64,000 nucleotides of DNA, taken from positions 186,001 to 250,000 of the forward strand of contig NZ_JHET01000010.1 of assembly GCF_000685355.1 (NCBI RefSeq). The letters are read 5' to 3'. The translations under genes and the position numbers were made by a program. The notes beneath the pieces were generated by a model. It saw only the letters and a program-made list of their open reading frames with translations, had not been told where the DNA came from and made no database searches. Positions 7,418 through 17,291 of this stretch are shown here, one piece after another (positions within the stretch are counted from its first letter, which is position 1; every line of letters starts with the position of its first letter). Source of the stretch: Microbacterium sp. CH12i (GTDB lineage: Bacteria > Actinomycetota > Actinomycetes > Actinomycetales > Microbacteriaceae).

Positions 7418-8413
7418 TTAGGCGCGTGCCTCGAGAGCGTCGGCGAAGTCGTTGAGAAACTCCGTGTACGTCTGGATTCCCTCGTTCGTGTAGGTATCGG
7501 CCGGCATGTAGACGATGTTGCCCTTGGTCACTGCGGTGACCTTTGCCAGTGCCTCCGAACCTTCAAGCACGTCAGCCGCCGGCGAGTAGTTCGGGTCATC
7601 GGCGCTGACGGCGGCGTCGCGATCGAGCACAAGGATCCAGTCCGGGTTCGAGTCGGCAATCGCCTCGACAGCGATGTCGTCGCCCTGGTGATCGTCCGTG
7701 GCGTCATCGACCTCGAGCGCGGGGGTGAGCTTCAAGAAGTCGAACACCGGGCCGAGGGTACGGCCGAGGCCAGGAGCGATATAGCCGATCGCGCCGCCGG
7801 ATGTGTTGACGGCCATGACGGTCTCGTCATCGTCGTATGCGGCCTTGACCCGTGCAATTGCGGCGTCAAGATCGTCATTGAGTTTCTTTGCCTCGGCCTG
7901 CTTGCCGAAGATTTCACCGAGCACGCTGGTCTGACGCTTGAGTTCTTCCTCGAACGGCTCACCCTCACGAGGATCGAGCTCGAGCACCACAGCATCCGGT
8001 GCGTAAGCGACGAAGTCGTCGTGGAACTGGGCGAAGCGCTGACCGTTGATGATGAGGTCAGGCGCGACGGCAACGATGGCTTCGAGGTTGGGCTCACGGT
8101 GACTGCCGAGGTCGATGATCGACGCATCCTTCGTGTACGAGATCGTGCTCGGCATGAGAGAGACGGCGGCCGCCTTCAACTCGATGCCCCACGAGTCGAG
8201 GGTTTCGAAGGTGCGGTTGTCGGTCGCGACGACAGAAGCGAGGGGCAGATCGAGAGTGTAGCTGCCGTTGTTGTCTTCGACCGTGACCGTGGTGGGCTCG
8301 GCCTTCGATGTCGGCGCCTCGGGTTCTGCAGCTGGCGTCGCGGCGCAGGCGGCGAGCGCGAGCGCGGAAACGAGAATGGCGGATGCTGCAGCGAGCGGGC
8401 GGCGCAATGACAT
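7418..8413 (-). CDS. Siderophore-binding lipoprotein of the ABC importer
   Basis: 331 residues. The N-terminus is a lipoprotein signal (MSLRRPLAAASAILVSALALAAC) with the lipobox Cys at about position 23, so it should be anchored outside the membrane. The rest is a class III periplasmic-binding fold (Peripla_BP_2) resembling CeuE/YclQ: SIIDLGSHREPNLEAIVAVAPDLIING and NPDWILVLDRDAA are family-like. It is divergent from the siderophore-interacting protein, with two iron boxes between. Confidence 0.9.
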   Translation of the reverse strand: MSLRRPLAAASAILVSALALAACAATPAAEPEAPTSKAEPTTVTVEDNNGSYTLDLPLASVVATDNRTFETLDSWGIELKAAAVSLMPSTISYTKDASIIDLGSHREPNLEAIVAVAPDLIINGQRFAQFHDDFVAYAPDAVVLELDPREGEPFEEELKRQTSVLGEIFGKQAEAKKLNDDLDAAIARVKAAYDDDETVMAVNTSGGAIGYIAPGLGRTLGPVFDFLKLTPALEVDDATDDHQGDDIAVEAIADSNPDWILVLDRDAAVSADDPNYSPAADVLEGSEALAKVTAVTKGNIVYMPADTYTNEGIQTYTEFLNDFADALEARA

Positions 8414-8450
8414 GTGTGCTCCTCGGAAAGCGGGAAAGGGGGTGTGGGCT

Positions 8451-8469
8451 TTAGGTAAGGGAACCCTAA
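8451..8469. promoter_or_regulatory. DtxR/IdeR iron box 1
   Basis: TTAGGTAAGGGAACCCTAA: TTAGG/CCTAA half-sites with the 9-bp spacing of the actinobacterial iron-box consensus. It lies 38 bp upstream of the binding-protein start, in the intergenic region shared with the divergent SIP gene. Expected effect: repression by Fe(II)-loaded DtxR/IdeR. Confidence 0.75.
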
Positions 8470-8476
8470 CTGCGCC

Positions 8477-8496
8477 GTTAGGTAGGCTAGCCTAAC
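8477..8496. promoter_or_regulatory. DtxR/IdeR iron box 2
   Basis: TTAGGTAGGCTAGCCTAA contains a perfect 12-bp palindrome TAGGCTAGCCTA at its core and TTAGG/CCTAA ends. It overlaps the likely -10 region of the SIP gene, whose ATG (8500) has no SD and may be leaderless. Two boxes eight bases apart suggest cooperative control of both divergent units. Confidence 0.7.
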
Positions 8497-8499
8497 TTC

Positions 8500-9264
8500 A
8501 TGACCACTCCTAAATCGTCCTTCTCTCTTGAGCGTGAAATGCTCGAACTGAAGTTCCGCACGGTGACGCTCACTGAGCGTGTACAGCTCGCGCCGAACTA
8601 CGTGCGGGTGCGGCTCGAGGGCGACGAGCTCGCAGGGTTCGACTCCCGAGGCAGTGACGACCACATGCGGCTGTTCTTCCCCGAGGGCTCCCCCGAGACG
8701 GTGGAAGAGATGCGGGCGTCACCGAACCGCGAATACACGCCTCTCGCATGGGGCGAAAACTGGCTCGAAGTCGAATTCGCCGTGCACGGCGACGAGGGTG
8801 TGGCAGCACCGTGGGCGGCGAACGCGCCGATCGGATCGAAGATCGGTGCAGGTGGCCCACGCGGCTCGGCCGTAATGACCGGCACGCCCGGGGCATGGTT
8901 CCTGGTGGGCGACGAAACCGCGATTCCCGCGATTCGTCGCTTCGCGTCGCTGGTCGGCGACCAGCCCGCACGCATCATCATCGAGGTGCGCGGCGCCGCC
9001 GACGAGATCAAGATCGACGCACCCGTCGACGTCGAATGGCTGCATCGTGGCGATGCGCTGGCGGGTTCGGCGCTCGTCGCGTTCCTTGACGGGCTCGGCG
9101 AAGCGGATGCCGTGGGCGTAGACCCCTTCGTCTTCATCGCCGCCGAACAGCAGGTCGTCAAGCCGGGCCGAGCGCTTCTCCAGCGCTGGGGCGTCGACAT
9201 CGCTCAGGCTGTGGTGAAGGGTTACTGGAAGCGCGACGAAGCCGAGTACCACGCCCCGCACTAG
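8500..9264 (+). CDS. Siderophore-interacting protein (SIP family, NADPH-dependent ferric-siderophore reductase)
   Basis: 254 residues. N-terminal FAD-binding barrel (RVRLEGDELAGF...; PNREYTPLAW is the R-x-Y-T-x-R-like flavin motif variant) and a C-terminal NAD(P)-binding part with GDETAIPAIRRF and the SIP-type end FIAAEQQVVKPGRALLQRWG...KGYWKRDEAEYH. Family role: reduction of imported ferric siderophore to release Fe(II) in the cytoplasm. This pairs logically with the divergent importer, and both share the iron boxes. The ATG lacks an SD, so a leaderless transcript is likely. Confidence 0.9.
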   Translation: MTTPKSSFSLEREMLELKFRTVTLTERVQLAPNYVRVRLEGDELAGFDSRGSDDHMRLFFPEGSPETVEEMRASPNREYTPLAWGENWLEVEFAVHGDEGVAAPWAANAPIGSKIGAGGPRGSAVMTGTPGAWFLVGDETAIPAIRRFASLVGDQPARIIIEVRGAADEIKIDAPVDVEWLHRGDALAGSALVAFLDGLGEADAVGVDPFVFIAAEQQVVKPGRALLQRWGVDIAQAVVKGYWKRDEAEYHAPH

Positions 9265-9271
9265 CCAAGGG

Positions 9272-10732
9272 TCACGCCATCGGGGTGGTTTCGAGCTCGC
9301 TCGCGCGGTCCGTGAACGCCTGCTTCGGCACGAAGAGCAGCAGCACAGCGGCCGCGAGGGCGGTGACGCCGCAGACGATCCAGACGGTGAAGTACCCCGT
9401 GAGCGATCCGGCCGTGCCCTCCGCCCCACCCGCCACGCCCGCAACCCCACTCAGCAGCGCGATACCGAAGACGCACGACGCAATCGCTCCACCGACGGTC
9501 TTCACCGAGTTGGTCAGCCCGGTAGCGACCCCGGTCTGCGTCGCGGGAGCAGCCGATGCCGCGGCCGCCGGCAACGCAGCCACAAGCGCTCCGGAGCCGA
9601 GCCCGACGATCACCATGTTCGTGATCACCTGCGAGTACGCGTCGTGGAACGGCAAGAACAACAGGAACCCGATGCCAACGAGGATCGACGCGCCGATGAG
9701 GGTGATCCGTGGGGTCGTGAGGCGAGCGATGACGGAGAACAGCAGCGCTCCGGTGATCATGCCGATCAGGTAAATACCGATGATGAGCGAGGTTGCAAAC
9801 CCGGTCGTTCCGAGTCCGTAGCCGTAGACCGCCGGGTCTGTGCGAGCGAACGTCGACAGCGGCGCCTGAGCGCCGAGAACGCTCACCCCGAACAGACCTG
9901 CGGTGAGGAACACTGGTCCGAGTGCGGGCGAACGGAACATCCGCACATCAATGAGCGGGTCATCATGCCGCAGTTCCCAGAGGGCGAACGGCACGATGAG
10001 CGCGAGGCCAAGCACGACGACAGCCCAGGACCAGGGATTGACGAGTCCACCCTCGAGACGCAACAGGCTGAGCCCACCGGTGAAGCAAATCAGGGCGATC
10101 GAAATGAGCACCAGCCCGACGGTGTCCAGCACACCTCCGGTGGACTCCGGCGACTCTTTCACGCCGAACAGGATCACGAAGAAGCACACGATCACCAGCA
10201 GCGCGGGAATCAGCAGCACGATAGTGAGCGGCAGCACGTCGACGAGTGAGCCGCCGATGAGCGCGCCGGAGATGGCACCGAGCTCCAGCGCCGCAACCAG
10301 CAGGCCTGCGGCTCGAGCGGTGAGGAGGGAACGCCCTTCCATGCGACGTGACCGCGACCAGATCAGTGCAATTTCGAGCGGAAGCCAGACGACGTAGAAA
10401 CCCATCAGCGTCCATGCCACCAAGAACACCCAGAACGAGTCCGTGAACGGGAGCGCCAGGGCGGCGGCTGCGGTGAGGGCTGTGGAGATCAACAGCATCC
10501 GCTTGTGGCCGACCATGTCGCCGAGTTTCGCGAAAGCTGGCACGACGAGCGCCGACAGCATGAGTTGCGTGCCCTCGAACCAGTTGACGTCAGCGTCATG
10601 GATGCCGAGATGCCGAGCGATATCGGTCAGCATGGGCGTGTAGTACCCCTGCAAAACCCCACTCGTGAATTCGACGAACGCGAGGAATCCGACGACTGAC
10701 GCAAGCGCGCCGAGGGTGACGGTGCGAGACAT
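9272..10732 (-). CDS. MFS transporter (DHA2-like, about 14 helices)
   Basis: 486 residues of near-continuous hydrophobic helices. Motif A-like KLGDMVGHKRMLL follows helix 2 and the motif C-like region LELGAISGALIGGSL is present. Substrate unknown; DHA2 members export drugs or metabolites. Its ATG overlaps the stop of the upstream M20 peptidase by one base (TGATG), so the two are translated together; export of a product of the peptidase is possible but speculative. Confidence 0.85.
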   Translation of the reverse strand: MSRTVTLGALASVVGFLAFVEFTSGVLQGYYTPMLTDIARHLGIHDADVNWFEGTQLMLSALVVPAFAKLGDMVGHKRMLLISTALTAAAALALPFTDSFWVFLVAWTLMGFYVVWLPLEIALIWSRSRRMEGRSLLTARAAGLLVAALELGAISGALIGGSLVDVLPLTIVLLIPALLVIVCFFVILFGVKESPESTGGVLDTVGLVLISIALICFTGGLSLLRLEGGLVNPWSWAVVVLGLALIVPFALWELRHDDPLIDVRMFRSPALGPVFLTAGLFGVSVLGAQAPLSTFARTDPAVYGYGLGTTGFATSLIIGIYLIGMITGALLFSVIARLTTPRITLIGASILVGIGFLLFLPFHDAYSQVITNMVIVGLGSGALVAALPAAAASAAPATQTGVATGLTNSVKTVGGAIASCVFGIALLSGVAGVAGGAEGTAGSLTGYFTVWIVCGVTALAAAVLLLFVPKQAFTDRASELETTPMA

Positions 10733-12078
10733 CAGTGATCCGTTCCGTTCAGGTTCTCGAGCAGTGCGCGATGAAAGACCTCGCCGCGCTCGAGTGTCGC
10801 AATCTCGACGCTCTCGTCAACACCGTGGATCGCCGCGCGCTGCGCATTCGACATCTCGAGCGGCGCGAACCGATATACCGCCGGTGAGTACCGGTGGAAG
10901 TGTCGCGAGTCGGTGGCCGCCATCATCACGTATGGCACCGGCGGAACGCCAGGGAATGCCTCTTCGAGCGCGCGTCCGAGCAGTGCGAACTGGGCGTTGT
11001 CGGTGGGCGACTCCGGCGAGGGTTCGCTGCCTTCCAATACCTCGATCGATACCAGGGGGTCATGAATGCGCCGGCGGACACGAGCAACCGCCCTCGCCAC
11101 GGTCTCCCCCAGCGCGATGCGCAGGTTCACGGTGGCCGATGCCTGAGACGGGATGACATTCACCGCCGTTCCACCGGATTGCATCGTGGGCGCGACCGTA
11201 GTGCGCACCATCGCGGCCGGCTCTCCGCCCAGCGCCGCGAATACTCGTGCGGTGAGGAACGGGACGCGGCTCAGCACCTTCAACAGCAGCCGCGACGGCC
11301 CACTGGACTGCGCGGAGAATTGCGACAGCATCCGGGAGATGGCCTTGGGTGTGCGCGGGCGGAAGGTGCCGGGGGCGAGCCGGTTCACGGCGCGGGCGAT
11401 GCGGCGGACAGCGGTGAGCGTGGGCGGGGCCGAGGCATGCCCGCCCTGGCCTCGAGCACTGAGTTTCAGGGTCAGCACGCCCTTCTCACCGACACCGATC
11501 ATTGCGGCGCGACCCTTTACGAACGACAACGGCGCGTCGACCACAGCGCCACCCTCGTCCAGCACGAGCCACGGCATGATTCCGCGATCCTTCAGCACCT
11601 GCGCGATTTCGACCGCGGCGGCGCCGAAGGTCTCTTCGTTGCCACCGAACGACAGATACACGTCGCGGGCGGGCGTGAAGTCTGTAGCGAGCAAATTCTC
11701 GACAGCTTCGAGCACGACGATGAGCGGGCCCTTATCGTCGAGGGTGCCGCGGCCGTACACCCAGCCATCGGCGATCACCCCGGCAAACGGCGGGTGGGTC
11801 CAGTCGTCACTCTCATCGACTGGGACAACGTCGTAGTGTGCCATCAGAACGAGCGGACCTGCATCGGATGCGCCCTTCCAATGAAAGAGGAGTCCGAACT
11901 CGGTGTGACGCTCGAGCGTCAGATGCTGGTGCGTGAGCGGATACAGTTCGGCAATCAGCGCGACGAACTCTTCGAACGGAGCGGTGCCGCGCTCCTCCAG
12001 TTCGGCCGACACGGTCGGCAGCTGAATCATCCGGGAAAGTCGCTCGGCGATGCCGGGGCGCACGGTCGTTGTGCTCAC
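10732..12078 (-). CDS. M20 family zinc metallopeptidase (carboxypeptidase/dipeptidase)
   Basis: 448 residues. Metal-ligand motifs are clear: HYDVVPV (first His/Asp), GRGTLDDKG (bridging Asp), GGNEETFG (catalytic/metal Glu) and a C-terminal AATDSRHF segment containing the last His. The internal dimerisation domain contains GQGGHASAPP. Family members hydrolyse di- or oligopeptides or acyl amino acids; substrate is not determinable here. It is the first gene of a two-gene unit with the MFS transporter. Confidence 0.88.
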   Translation of the reverse strand: MSTTTVRPGIAERLSRMIQLPTVSAELEERGTAPFEEFVALIAELYPLTHQHLTLERHTEFGLLFHWKGASDAGPLVLMAHYDVVPVDESDDWTHPPFAGVIADGWVYGRGTLDDKGPLIVVLEAVENLLATDFTPARDVYLSFGGNEETFGAAAVEIAQVLKDRGIMPWLVLDEGGAVVDAPLSFVKGRAAMIGVGEKGVLTLKLSARGQGGHASAPPTLTAVRRIARAVNRLAPGTFRPRTPKAISRMLSQFSAQSSGPSRLLLKVLSRVPFLTARVFAALGGEPAAMVRTTVAPTMQSGGTAVNVIPSQASATVNLRIALGETVARAVARVRRRIHDPLVSIEVLEGSEPSPESPTDNAQFALLGRALEEAFPGVPPVPYVMMAATDSRHFHRYSPAVYRFAPLEMSNAQRAAIHGVDESVEIATLERGEVFHRALLENLNGTDH

Positions 12079-12182
12079 GGTGTGAGTGTACCGACCGGGC
12101 GGCGAGACGTGCGCGCGAGGCTTGTCTCGCCAGGATCAGTAGTGCCAGGCAACATCTTCAGCCTCCGAGGTAGTCTGCTCCG

Positions 12183-12921
12183 ATGAAGATCGCAATCGCG
12201 GGAGGAACCGGCGTCGTCGGACAGCACACAGTCGACGCGGTCAGAAACGCCGGGCATGAAGCCGTAGTACTGAGCCGCTCTCATCATGTCGACCTCATCA
12301 CACGAAACGGGCTGGACGATGCGCTCGTCGGCGTGGAAGCCGTGATCGATACCGCGAACGTTTCGACGCTGAAGGCAGACGTTGCCATCGAGTTCTTCAC
12401 TACCGCGTCCGGGAACCTGATCAATGCTGCCGCCGACGCGGCGTGGCCACATCATTCTGCTGTCGATCGTCGGGATCGATCGGATGCCGTTCGACTATTA
12501 CGCCGGCAAGGTTGCACAGGAGAATGTCGTCGAGTCCTCACCGGTGCCGTGGACGATTCAACGCGCAACGCAATTTCATGAGTTCGCCGCGCAGATGTTC
12601 GCGCGGGCGAAGGCCGGCCCGTTACATCTGGCACCTCGCGCCCGCACGCAGCCGATTTCCGCCGCCGAGGTGGGCGAACGACTCGCTACTCTGGCCGTGG
12701 GCGCGCCGCAGCAGAGAGCACGCGATCTCGCCGGACCTCGCGAAGAGGCACTCGATGAGATGGTCAAGTCATACGCGAGGGCGCGTGGCTACCGGGGCTG
12801 GGTTCCATCGATCAGCATCCCCACGAAGCAGATGCAAGGCATGCGCGCGGGGCTGGCACTACCCGGTCCGGATGCCGACCTCGGTCGTCAGACTTTCGCG
12901 GAGTGGATCGCGGCGCGCTGA
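12183..12921 (+). CDS. NmrA-like SDR / NAD(P)-binding oxidoreductase, frameshifted
   Basis: Reads as MKIAIAGGTGVVGQHTVDAV (a Rossmann G-x-x-G-x-x-G nucleotide site) up to ASGNLINAAADA in one frame, then continues as HIILLSIVGIDRMPFDYYAGK in another frame to a stop at 12921. Two G bases appear to be missing, one in each of the GG pairs at 12440-12441 and 12445-12446; restoring them gives the natural junction ...DAGVGHIILLS. The Y-x-x-x-K-like YYAGK fits an atypical SDR. About 245 residues when repaired. Substrate unknown. Confidence 0.75.
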
Positions 12922-13050
12922 GACACTCTTCTGCACCGACGCCCGGGTGAGCTGAGTTATGCACCGCTCTTGGGTCCGGCGCTACCCGAGTGCATGAGCC
13001 TTGGCACGATCAGAAGCATCGACGAGCTCGCAACGGTGGAGAATAGACAG

Positions 13051-14090
13051 GTGAGCTTCTTCGCGTTCGCGCCCAATCCAGTGGCTCGCTGGCCGATCGG
13101 CATCCAAGCGGCTCTCGGCATGGCGGTGCCGATCATCGTCTTGACGCTGCTGGGTCACCCCCAGCTCGGATACATCGCCGGAACCGGCGCGTTCACGGTC
13201 CTCTTCGCAAGCGCGTCTCCCGTGGTCGAGCGGGCGAAGATCCTGCCATTCCCGGCTGTGGGTCTGATCATCTGCGCGGCGCTCGGCATCCTGGTGTCTG
13301 GGAACCCCGTGCTGACAGTTATCGGCGTCGCCGTCGTCGCGATCATCGGGCTGGGGTCGCCTTCGCATTCCGGCTCGGCGCCCCTGGCCCGGTGTTCTTC
13401 GTGCTGGTCTACGGTCTGACCGCCTATGTTGTCGGCATCGCGCCGGTAACAGGCCCGATGTACCTCGCCGCGTACACCGCGGGATGCCTCTTTTCGTACC
13501 TGCTCGCGCTCACGCCGTTCGTCCTGTCCCACGCCCGCGCAGTGAAAGCTCGACCACTGCGCGAGTTGCTGCCCGGACCCTCACTAGACCTCGACAGCCG
13601 GATGTTGCTGCTCCGCGTCGCGATCGTCGCTGTGATCGGTGCGCTGATCGGCTACTTCCTGCATCCCGATCGGACCTACTGGATCGTCGGTGCAGCCGTC
13701 GCCGTGATCGGACTCGCCGCTGTGCGGCGCACGGCATTCCAACGCGGCCTGCACCGCATGGTCGGCTCACTCGCCGGCGCAGGCGTCTACGTGCTGATCG
13801 CTGCCTTCGTCCCGCATGGAATCTGGCTCGCGCTCATCCTCGCGGCGATGCAGTTCACTATCGAGCTCGTCGTCGTGCGCCACTACGCCCTGGCGCTCAT
13901 GTTCATCACCCCGCTGGTGCTCATCCTCAGCGGGGCCGCATCCGGCCAACCGGTATCGCTTGACGTCGCTGCTGAGCGGATCCTCGACACGCTGATCGGC
14001 GCGGGTCTGGGTGCGGTATCTGGTGTGCTGCATCCGAAACCCACTCCCGAGAGCGACCGGTTCGAAGTCACGGAAGAGGCGGAAGAATGA
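13051..14090 (+). CDS. FUSC-like multi-helix membrane protein, frameshifted
   Basis: A roughly 345-residue integral membrane protein with two blocks of hydrophobic helices, resembling fusaric-acid-resistance (FUSC) type inner-membrane proteins. Start GTG 13051 (SFFAFAPNPVARWPIG...) follows GGAG. The frame breaks at the G-run 13353-13356: one more G gives IIGLGVAFAFRLGAPGP and joins the two halves. The C-terminus is acidic. Transport role and substrate are unknown. It converges on the LysR gene. Confidence 0.7.
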
Positions 14091-14148
14091 GGTGGCGGGA
14101 TCCTGGCGGAGCCCTGGCGGCTCATCGGCGCGTTGCGCACTAGCTGCC

Positions 14149-15081
14149 TTATTCCACCAAACTCATCGTCGCCGGGTCGCGCACCGCCAGTTCGCGAGCC
14201 GTGTCGACGATCACCCGGCGCATGGCGGCGCCGGCGCGGGTCGGGTTCACGTCCGAGCGATGCGCGAGGATGACGGTACGCGACAGGCGCGGATCCTCAA
14301 GACGCACCGATCGCAGCGTCGGCCGATCAAGCAGCACCATCGCCGGCACGACCGCCACTCCGAGTCCGCGCTCGACGAAGCGCAGCACAGCATCCATCTC
14401 GGCGCCCTCCACAACCGGCGATGGAGTGAGGCCCGCGGCGCGGAAGGCCGCATCGGTCGCCGCCCGAAGGTCGTAGCTCTCATGGAAGGCGATCAGCGGC
14501 AACTGGGCCAGCCGCTCGAGGCTGATGCTCGATGTGTCGCTGACCGGCGGCTGCGCCGCCGACGAGACCACGACAAGTTCTTCACTCAGCAGCGACATTC
14601 GCACGAGCGCGGTGCCTGCAACTGGCATCCCCTCCGAGGTCGTGATCAGCGCCATGTCGACCGCGCCGGCAGTGAGCTGCTCAATGAGCAGGTGCGATCC
14701 AGCCTCGGTCAGCAACAGCTCGATACCGGGGTACGAGGCGTGAAAGGCACTCATCACCTCTGCGACGAGGCTGATGCACAGCGTCGGTGTCGCGCCGAGT
14801 CGCACGCGCCCGCGCTGGAGCCCTGCGAGCTCTGCCATCTCGGTGTGAATGGCGGCGGCATCCGCCAGCATCCGTCTGGCACGCGGCAGCAACACCTCAC
14901 CCGCATCGGTGAGCGAGATGTTGCCGCGGACGCGTCGGAACAGTTCGGTGCCGAGTTCCGTTTCCAGCGTCGAGATCTGGCGGCTCAACGAGGGCTGGGC
15001 GAGGTGCAGATTCTCGGCCGCCCGGGTGAAGTGACCAAGGTTCGCGACCTCGACGAAGCCACGCAACTGGTCCAAGTTCAT
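14149..15081 (-). CDS. LysR family transcriptional regulator
   Basis: 310 residues. N-terminal LysR helix-turn-helix (MNLDQLRGFVEVANLGHFTR, LAQPSLSRQISTLE) followed by the two-lobed inducer-binding domain (VRLGATPTLC..., VERGLGVAVVPAMV). It is transcribed away from the flavoprotein gene starting 72 bp away, the usual layout for a LysR regulator and its target. The intergenic ATAATTCATTGGAGTTATCAAC contains an imperfect dyad that may be its operator. Confidence 0.9.
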   Translation of the reverse strand: MNLDQLRGFVEVANLGHFTRAAENLHLAQPSLSRQISTLETELGTELFRRVRGNISLTDAGEVLLPRARRMLADAAAIHTEMAELAGLQRGRVRLGATPTLCISLVAEVMSAFHASYPGIELLLTEAGSHLLIEQLTAGAVDMALITTSEGMPVAGTALVRMSLLSEELVVVSSAAQPPVSDTSSISLERLAQLPLIAFHESYDLRAATDAAFRAAGLTPSPVVEGAEMDAVLRFVERGLGVAVVPAMVLLDRPTLRSVRLEDPRLSRTVILAHRSDVNPTRAGAAMRRVIVDTARELAVRDPATMSLVE

Positions 15082-15152
15082 GCATCCAGTCTATCGAGAC
15101 TAGAGCGATAATTCATTGGAGTTATCAACGTGGCAGTCGTAGCGTGGACGAA

Positions 15153-16883
15153 ATGAGCACACGCGAACGTCAGATCTCCACCGCCGTCCTCGTCATCGGC
15201 ACCGGCGGCTCCGGATTGCGCGCGGCCATCGAGGTCGCCGAGCGCGGCGTTGATGTGCTTGCGGTAGGGAAGCGACCGCTACAGGATGCGCACACCGCGC
15301 TCGCCGCTGGCGGCATCAACGCCGCACTCGGCACGATGGATGCGGAGGACACCTGGCAACAGCACGCCGCCGACACGATCAAGGAGAGCTACCTTCTCGC
15401 GAACCCGCACACGGTCGAGGTCGTCGCACAGGGCGCAGAACGCGGCATCCGGGATCTGGAGCGCTGGGGCATGGACTTCGCCCGCGAAGAAGACGGGCGC
15501 ATCTCACAACGCTTCTTCGGCGCGCACACTTTTCGACGCACGGCGTTCGCCGGTGACTACACCGGGCTGGAAATCCAGCGCACGCTCGTGCGCCAGGCCC
15601 AGAAGCTGAACGTCCCGATCCTTGATCACGTCTACATCACCCGAATTCTCGTCAGAGACAACGTCGTTTTCGGCGCGTATGGCTTCGATCAGAACGACGG
15701 CACGCGCTACCTGATCCATGCGGATGCCGTGATCCTCGCTGCCGGCGGGCACACCCGCATCTGGCGCCGTACGTCGTCACGTCGTGATGAGAACACCGGC
15801 GACGCATTCCGTCTCGCGGTCGATGCGGGTGCGCGGTTGCGTGACCCCGAGCTGGTGCAGTTTCATCCGTCTGGCATCATCGAGCCGGAGAACGCGGCCG
15901 GCACTCTCATCTCTGAGGCGGCGCGCGGCGAGGGCGGCATTCTCCGCAACGCCCTCGGCGAGCGCTTCATGGAGAAGTACGATCCGGAACGCATGGAACT
16001 GTCGACCCGCGACCGAGTCGCGCTCGCGGCGTACACCGAGATCAAGGAGGGCCGCGGCACCGAGAATGGCGGCGTATGGCTCGATGTCTCGCACCTGCCG
16101 CGTGAGACGATCATGACCCGCCTGCCACGCGTTTACCAGACGATGCTCGAGCTGCAGATGCTCGACATCACGGTCGATCCAATCGAGATCGCGCCGACCG
16201 CGCACTATTCGATGGGCGGGGTGTGGGTGCGTCCAGAGGATCACAGCACCGATGTCGACGGGCTCTACGCGATCGGTGAGGCATCCAGCGGACTGCACGG
16301 CGCGAACCGTCTGGGCGGTAATTCGCTGATCGAGTTGCTTGTATACGGGCGCCTGGTCGGGCAGGCCGCGGTCACACACGCGGCAGGACTCGACGCACAG
16401 CGTCGCTCCCCCGCGGCAGTCGCCGAGGCGCGTGCAGAGATCGACGACCTTCTCGCGGCTGACGGTCGCGAAAACGTCCGCGCGCTGCAGCGTGCGATCC
16501 GCAACACGATGACCGAGCACGCCGGGGTCGTGCGATCCGAAGAGGGGCTACTCGCAGGTCTCGCTGAGTTGGATCTCATCGAGGAACGGATGCAGGACGT
16601 CGGCATCCACCCCGACATCGCCGGTTTCCAAGACCTCGCGCATGCGTTCGACCTGAAGGGCTCAGCGATCGCGGCCCGCGCGACGCTGGAAGCTGCACTG
16701 GAGCGTCGCGAGACCCGCGGATGCCACAACCGCAGCGACTTTCCCGAGACCGACCCCGCGTTGCAGGTGAACCTCGTCTGGTCGCCAGCTGCCGGCGTCA
16801 CGCGTGAGGGCATCCCGCCCGTTCCCGCCGAGATCGCGGCGCTCATGCGCGAGGTGTCATCAGAGGGCAAGCTCGTGGAGTGA
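15153..16883 (+). CDS. FAD-dependent fumarate reductase/succinate dehydrogenase-type flavoprotein
   Basis: About 576 residues. FAD-binding N-terminus VLVIGTGGSGLRAAIEVAERG, the AAGGINAALG loop, active-site block LVQFHPSG, THYSMGG-like TAHYSMGGVWV, GLYAIGEASSGLHGANRLGGNSL, and the C-terminal helical domain ending NRSDFPETDP. These are hallmarks of SdhA/FrdA/L-aspartate oxidase relatives. No iron-sulfur or membrane-anchor subunit is adjacent, so a soluble oxidase or reductase role is as likely as respiration. ATG 15153 is preferred; GTG 15144 is in frame. Control by the divergent LysR protein is likely. Confidence 0.88.
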   Translation: MSTRERQISTAVLVIGTGGSGLRAAIEVAERGVDVLAVGKRPLQDAHTALAAGGINAALGTMDAEDTWQQHAADTIKESYLLANPHTVEVVAQGAERGIRDLERWGMDFAREEDGRISQRFFGAHTFRRTAFAGDYTGLEIQRTLVRQAQKLNVPILDHVYITRILVRDNVVFGAYGFDQNDGTRYLIHADAVILAAGGHTRIWRRTSSRRDENTGDAFRLAVDAGARLRDPELVQFHPSGIIEPENAAGTLISEAARGEGGILRNALGERFMEKYDPERMELSTRDRVALAAYTEIKEGRGTENGGVWLDVSHLPRETIMTRLPRVYQTMLELQMLDITVDPIEIAPTAHYSMGGVWVRPEDHSTDVDGLYAIGEASSGLHGANRLGGNSLIELLVYGRLVGQAAVTHAAGLDAQRRSPAAVAEARAEIDDLLAADGRENVRALQRAIRNTMTEHAGVVRSEEGLLAGLAELDLIEERMQDVGIHPDIAGFQDLAHAFDLKGSAIAARATLEAALERRETRGCHNRSDFPETDPALQVNLVWSPAAGVTREGIPPVPAEIAALMREVSSEGKLVE

Positions 16884-16908
16884 GGGTTGCCTCCTGGTCA
16901 GTCCCGCG

Positions 16909-17291
16909 TCACTGCGAGAGCACCGAGAGAATATTGCCCGCGGGATCCTTGAACCACGCGATATCGGGGCCGCGGCCAACGCTTTTGCCTCGCGCGATCC
17001 CCTTCTCGTCCTGGCCCGCGCCGTCGTATCGCTCCATGGTGACGCCCTTGGCGAGAAGCTCATCTACGACTGCATCAACGTCTTCGACCGGGAAGTTGAG
17101 GATGGTGAATGCCGCGGGCTGGTGGTCGCCTTTCGGGTAGACGAGCACGCTACCGCCCTTCGGAAGTTGAACGGTGATCATGCCGCCGCCTTGGTCACTG
17201 ACGGTAAGGCCGAGCACGTTTTCGTAGAAGTCGCGCGAGCTGCGACGTCGTTGGATGACATGCCGCTGAACGCTTCGGAGTTCTCGAACAT
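16909..17291 (-). CDS. VOC (glyoxalase/bleomycin resistance) family protein, frameshifted
   Basis: A small vicinal-oxygen-chelate protein of about 127 residues. ATG 17291 (MFENSEAFSGMSSNDV) has a good SD (GAGGAAG, 7 nt upstream). The N-terminal part runs into a different frame within TCGCGCGAGC (17231-17240); adding one base gives a normal ...AARDFYENVLGL. The rest contains FTILNFPVEDVDAVVDEL and the C-terminal metal-site block FKDPAGNILSVL. Function within VOC (lyase, dioxygenase or drug binding) cannot be told. Confidence 0.75.

Noticed and set aside
7244..8410. 388-codon plus-strand frame opposite the siderophore-binding lipoprotein
   Set aside because: Shadow of a lipoprotein with a clear lipobox and binding-protein fold.
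14011..15111. 366-codon plus-strand frame opposite the LysR gene
   Set aside because: Runs antisense through conserved LysR motifs; charged, repetitive shadow translation.
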